From the NCBI GenBank assembly GCA_027034965.1, contig JALVWL010000188.1:1-8199 (forward strand): a stretch of 8,199 bases of DNA, in the 5' to 3' direction. The DNA is from Candidatus Omnitrophota bacterium. Its GTDB lineage: Bacteria; Omnitrophota; Gorgyraeia; S143-82. Both the position numbers and the translations under genes were made by a program. Within the stretch, counting starts at the first letter, position 1, and each line of letters opens with the position of its first letter. Shown here in pieces: positions 5,744-8,199 of the stretch. The notes beneath the pieces were generated by a model. The model saw only the letters and a list, made by a program, of their open reading frames with translations, had not been told where the DNA came from and made no database searches.

Positions 5744-5878
5744 AAACTAAAAACTAAAAACGCACAAAGTATTGAGGATAGAGAAGGGAGAATGAAGCAG
5801 GGAGGATTTTTGTTTAGTGAGATGTTTTTTCATTAATGAAAAGAATTCTTCATTCTCCATGCTCCATCCTTCATTCTT
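5740..5878 (+). repeat. Composite repeat copy C: 7-nt array plus hairpin, starting in a gene's last codon
   Basis: Three perfect CTAAAAA units (5740-5760) are followed by a spacer and a hairpin with arms 5774-5806 and 5846-5878. The right arm matches that of copy B at 29 of 33 positions by eye. The two arms pair at only about 20 of 33, with several possible G-U pairs, and a perfect palindrome TTCATTAATGAA (5829-5840) lies at the loop. AATTTTTG follows the right arm. Counting two bases before the array, a stretch of about 24 nt is identical to copy B. The array supplies the stop codon of the glycosyltransferase. The element fills the gap before rnfC, and I see no clear promoter between it and rnfC. 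Confidence 0.8.
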
Positions 5879-5889
5879 AATTTTTGATT

Positions 5890-7191
5890 ATGATCAAATT
5901 AGAGGCGAATAAACACTATACAGAACACATGCCTGTGGAGGTGATCCCTCTTCCTAAAGAGGTATTTGTCCCCCTAGTCCAGCACATTGGCAGGCCCTGC
6001 GAGCCGTTGGTAAAGGTGGGACAGGAAGTTGGTCTGGGGGAGAAGATAGGCGATGTAGATGCCTTTATTGCTGTTCCAGTACATTCGCCTGTTTCTGGAA
6101 AGGTGAAGGCAATAAGGCAGGGACTGCATCCAATATTTGGCAGGGCCCTTGGTGTATTGATAGAAAACGACGGACAAGATCGGGTCGGCTATAAGCAGTT
6201 GGACCGCAGCCTGGATGAGATACTTTCTCTTCCAAAAGATGAATTGATTGCCCAAATCCGAGAGGCCGGAATTGTCGGTATGGGAGGGGCAACCTTTCCT
6301 TCTTATGTGAAACTCCAGCCCAAGAATTCCATAGATGTTTTGGTAGTCAATGCCGCGGAATGTGAACCCTACATTACCTCTGACCTTAGGTTGTTTTTAG
6401 ACGAGATGGATGGAGTCTTTGCAGGAATGAGGATTGCAATGTATTTGACTGGCGCAGAAAGGACGGTTATTGGCGTCGAGGATCACAATAGGGAATTGAT
6501 AAAGGAATTGCGCAAGTATATAGCCGAGAGGTCTGTTAAGGACATAGAGGTGATCCCATTGAAGTCTTTCTATCCCCAGGGCGGTGAGAAGCAGCTGATA
6601 AAGAATACCATTGGACGAGAGGTGCCTCTTGGAGGACTCCCATCGGATATAGGGGTGGTTGTGCATAATGTAGCTACGCTGTTTGCCATATATGAGGCTC
6701 TGTCTAAGGGGAAACCCCTATATGAGAGGATTACAACCATTTCAGGTGATGGTGTTAATGCCCCTAAGAATGTCAAGATCAGGATAGGGATGAGTTTTGA
6801 GTGGATACTGGACTTCTGCGGAGGGATAAAGGATGAGACCAGGAAGGTGATACTCGGAGGGCCTATGATGGGCTTCTCAGTGTCTTCCCTGGATATGCCG
6901 GCGATAAAAGGTACTGGTGCAATACTGGCCCTGACTGAGCGCTCTACATTTTATTCAGATGACTGGGAGTGTTGTATACGCTGTGGCCGTTGTGTTGACC
7001 ATTGCCCAATGGGGCTTATGCCTGCGGATATGGGTTTAGCCCTGGAGAGGGGTAAGGTGGAACTTTCTAAGGAGTACGGCCTGATGGATTGTATTGAGTG
7101 CGGGGTATGTACCTATGTCTGTCCGGCGAAACGGCCTATTGTGCAGTGGATAAAGAAGGGAAAGTTTCTGGCGAGGAGAAGAGCTGTATGA
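5890..7191 (+). CDS. rnfC: Rnf complex subunit C (NADH-side iron-sulfur flavoprotein)
   Basis: RnfC is the peripheral cytoplasmic subunit of the ion-pumping ferredoxin:NAD oxidoreductase. It exchanges electrons with NAD(H) and holds two 4Fe-4S clusters. The 433-aa protein starts with a biotinyl/sandwich-hybrid region (VPLVQHIGRPCEPLVKVGQ; AVPVHSPVSGKVKAI), then the complex I 51-kDa-like nucleotide-binding domain (AGIVGMGGATFPSYVKL, about 126-142; NAAECEPYITSD, about 154-165) and an SLBB-like region. The clusters are Cys362-365-368-372 and Cys401-404-407-411. Most RnfC proteins begin with a GG-[VI]-HPP segment before the 'PIEVLPLP' stretch. Here the protein starts just after it, and an in-frame stop lies at 5878-5880, so the N-terminus is truncated or divergent beside repeat C. 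There is no visible Shine-Dalgarno site. The ATG at 5890 is chosen over the TTG at 5884. It overlaps rnfG by ATGA. Confidence 0.96.
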   Translation: MIKLEANKHYTEHMPVEVIPLPKEVFVPLVQHIGRPCEPLVKVGQEVGLGEKIGDVDAFIAVPVHSPVSGKVKAIRQGLHPIFGRALGVLIENDGQDRVGYKQLDRSLDEILSLPKDELIAQIREAGIVGMGGATFPSYVKLQPKNSIDVLVVNAAECEPYITSDLRLFLDEMDGVFAGMRIAMYLTGAERTVIGVEDHNRELIKELRKYIAERSVKDIEVIPLKSFYPQGGEKQLIKNTIGREVPLGGLPSDIGVVVHNVATLFAIYEALSKGKPLYERITTISGDGVNAPKNVKIRIGMSFEWILDFCGGIKDETRKVILGGPMMGFSVSSLDMPAIKGTGAILALTERSTFYSDDWECCIRCGRCVDHCPMGLMPADMGLALERGKVELSKEYGLMDCIECGVCTYVCPAKRPIVQWIKKGKFLARRRAV

Positions 7192-7793
7192 GGGGGTTGC
7201 TGGAGTCCAGGAAGGGTGAGCTCTTTTATTTCGTATTGGTCCTAGGATTGGTCTGTCTTGTCTCAGCGGGTCTGCTTTCCTTTGTCTATGCAAAGACCCA
7301 ACCACTTGTGGAAGAGCAAAAGGAAAAGGCCGCCAGTTCGGCTATGTATTATGTCCTACCTGGTGCAGAGTCTTTCGAGAAGTCGAAGGAAGGAGATTAC
7401 TATATAGGAAAGGATAAGCAGGGCGGGATCGTAGGTTATGCCTTTAAGACGAGCGAAAAGGGATATTCCAGTGAGATAGTGCTAATGGTGGGAGTGGATA
7501 AAAGAGGCAGGATAACCGGGATAAAGGTCCTCTCTCAAAACGAGACCCCTGGACTGGGTACGCGCATAGTTGAGGTAAGAGCGGATTCTACTATCTGGGA
7601 TAAGATAAAAGGGAAAGAAGGCCAGAGCGCGCCTAAGATGCCCTGGTTCCTAGAGCAGTTTTTGGGGAAGGATAAAAAGACTTTGGTTGAGGTCAAGACC
7701 ATAAGCGGTGCAACAATCTCCTCTTCTGCAGTTCTCAGGGCAGTTAAAAAAGGATTGGAGAAATTAGAGAAGGAATTATCGCAGGAGAAATAG
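7188..7793 (+). CDS. rnfG: Rnf complex subunit G (periplasmic FMN-binding subunit)
   Basis: RnfG carries a covalent FMN on the outer face of the membrane and relays electrons within the Rnf complex. The 201-aa protein has one N-terminal membrane helix (about residues 12-34). An FMN-binding domain follows: GYAFKTSEKGYSSEIVLMVG (83-102) and the conserved ETPGLGTRI (119-127). The attachment motif SGATIS has Thr176 as the predicted flavinylated residue, attached by an ApbE-type enzyme. Length is typical. Start choice: the ATG at 7188 overlaps the rnfC stop as ATGA and has AGGAG at 7174-7178. The frame is open further upstream, but that part overlaps the cluster-binding end of rnfC. It comes directly after rnfC and before rnfD, whereas the usual order is C-D-G. 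Confidence 0.95.
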   Translation: MRGLLESRKGELFYFVLVLGLVCLVSAGLLSFVYAKTQPLVEEQKEKAASSAMYYVLPGAESFEKSKEGDYYIGKDKQGGIVGYAFKTSEKGYSSEIVLMVGVDKRGRITGIKVLSQNETPGLGTRIVEVRADSTIWDKIKGKEGQSAPKMPWFLEQFLGKDKKTLVEVKTISGATISSSAVLRAVKKGLEKLEKELSQEK

Positions 7794-7796
7794 AAT

Positions 7797-8199
7797 ATGT
7801 TCGTGATGTCAAGTTCACCCCATATAAGGGATAGGGAGACCATTCCCACTATTATGTGGTGGGTGTTTGTTAGTCTATTGCCTGCTGCTGCTGTAAGCGT
7901 GTGGGTCTTTGGGATAAGGGCCCTGTATCTGATGCTTGTCTGTATCGCTGCAGCGATGGGGACGGAGTTTGTCATCCAGTATCTGACAAAGAGAAGGATT
8001 ACTGTGCTGGACGGGAGTGCTGCGGTGACTGGTCTATTGCTTGCGTTTAATGTGTCGGCAGGCCTGCCTCTCTGGATGGCTGCCCTGGGAAGCGTGTTTG
8101 CGATAGCGATTGGCAAACAGGTGTTTGGAGGAATCGGCAGGAATGTATTTAACCCGGCCCTTGTAGGCAGGGCCTTTTTGATGGCCTCTTTCCCTGCTG
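7797..8199 (+). CDS. rnfD: Rnf complex subunit D, N-terminal part (runs off the right edge)
   Basis: RnfD is an integral membrane FMN subunit (NqrB homologue) that forms part of the ion path. 134 residues of roughly 320-350 are visible. It begins SSPHIRDRETIPTIMWWVF, and SSPH is the usual RnfD opening. Membrane segments are seen at about 19-38, 43-60 and near 74-107. The conserved blocks DGSAAVTGLLLAFN (72-85), LPLWMAALGSVFAIAIGKQ (90-108) and FGGIGRNVFNPALVGRAF (110-127) are diagnostic. The flavinylation Thr usually found in the C-terminal half is beyond the window. Start: the ATG at 7797, 3 nt after the rnfG stop, with AGGAG at 7783-7787. The ATG at 7806 is an alternative with poorer spacing. 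The other rnf genes (E, A, B) are expected to the right. Confidence 0.95.
   Translation, partial: MFVMSSSPHIRDRETIPTIMWWVFVSLLPAAAVSVWVFGIRALYLMLVCIAAAMGTEFVIQYLTKRRITVLDGSAAVTGLLLAFNVSAGLPLWMAALGSVFAIAIGKQVFGGIGRNVFNPALVGRAFLMASFPA

Noticed and set aside
5878..5890. TTG 5884 as the rnfC start
   Set aside because: It would add only two residues, and neither start has a ribosome site; the ATG at 5890 is the simpler choice.
7535..8116. 193-residue open frame on the minus strand opposite rnfG and rnfD
   Set aside because: It is antisense to two clearly identified conserved genes and its translation resembles no family I know.

Overview
The window looks like a chromosomal segment of an anaerobic, diderm, uncultivated-type bacterium. 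A secretin with a PilP-like partner implies an outer membrane. An Rnf operon implies ferredoxin/NAD energy conservation. Codon use is rich in ATA (Ile) and AGG (Arg). Together with a DUF1703-type nuclease and dispersed hairpin repeats, this resembles Candidatus Omnitrophota (OP3) or a relative, but that placement is an impression from composition and gene style, not a computed result. Nearly all coding is on the + strand.

Layout. (1) 2-547: the 3' part of a DUF1703 / PD-(D/E)XK-type gene that begins left of the window. (2) 545-680: composite repeat copy A in minus orientation, whose 7-nt array ends in a plausible recA promoter. (3) 753-4228: a co-directional run of recA, hisI (monofunctional phosphoribosyl-AMP cyclohydrolase), a small PilP-like periplasmic protein and a PilQ/GspD-family secretin. 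The first three genes are tightly coupled: the hisI ribosome site overlaps the recA stop, and hisI and pilP overlap by ATGA. The secretin has its own strong-looking promoter. (4) 4229-4621: a non-coding region with an extended -10 promoter and repeat copy B, bracketed by a 17-nt imperfect inverted repeat and a 15-nt direct repeat. (5) 4622-5743: a GT4 glycosyltransferase. (6) 5740-5878: repeat copy C, starting at the last codons of the glycosyltransferase. (7) 5890-8199: the start of an Rnf operon in the order rnfC-rnfG-rnfD, with rnfD cut by the right edge.

How the parts work together. PilP and the secretin should form the inner-to-outer-membrane link of a type IV pilus or related secretion/DNA-uptake machine, here co-transcribed with the recombinase RecA and a histidine enzyme. 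RnfC, G and D are the NADH-facing flavoprotein, the periplasmic FMN subunit and a membrane FMN subunit of the ion-pumping ferredoxin:NAD oxidoreductase.

The feature that ordinary annotation does not explain is the repeat family. Three copies of about 140-160 bp each combine an array of 7-nt units with a long imperfect hairpin (33-nt arms, 41-nt or shorter loop). Each copy sits in an intergenic gap, and two of them overlap the stop codon of the neighbouring gene. The CTAAAAA arrays place stop codons in all three frames on both strands.
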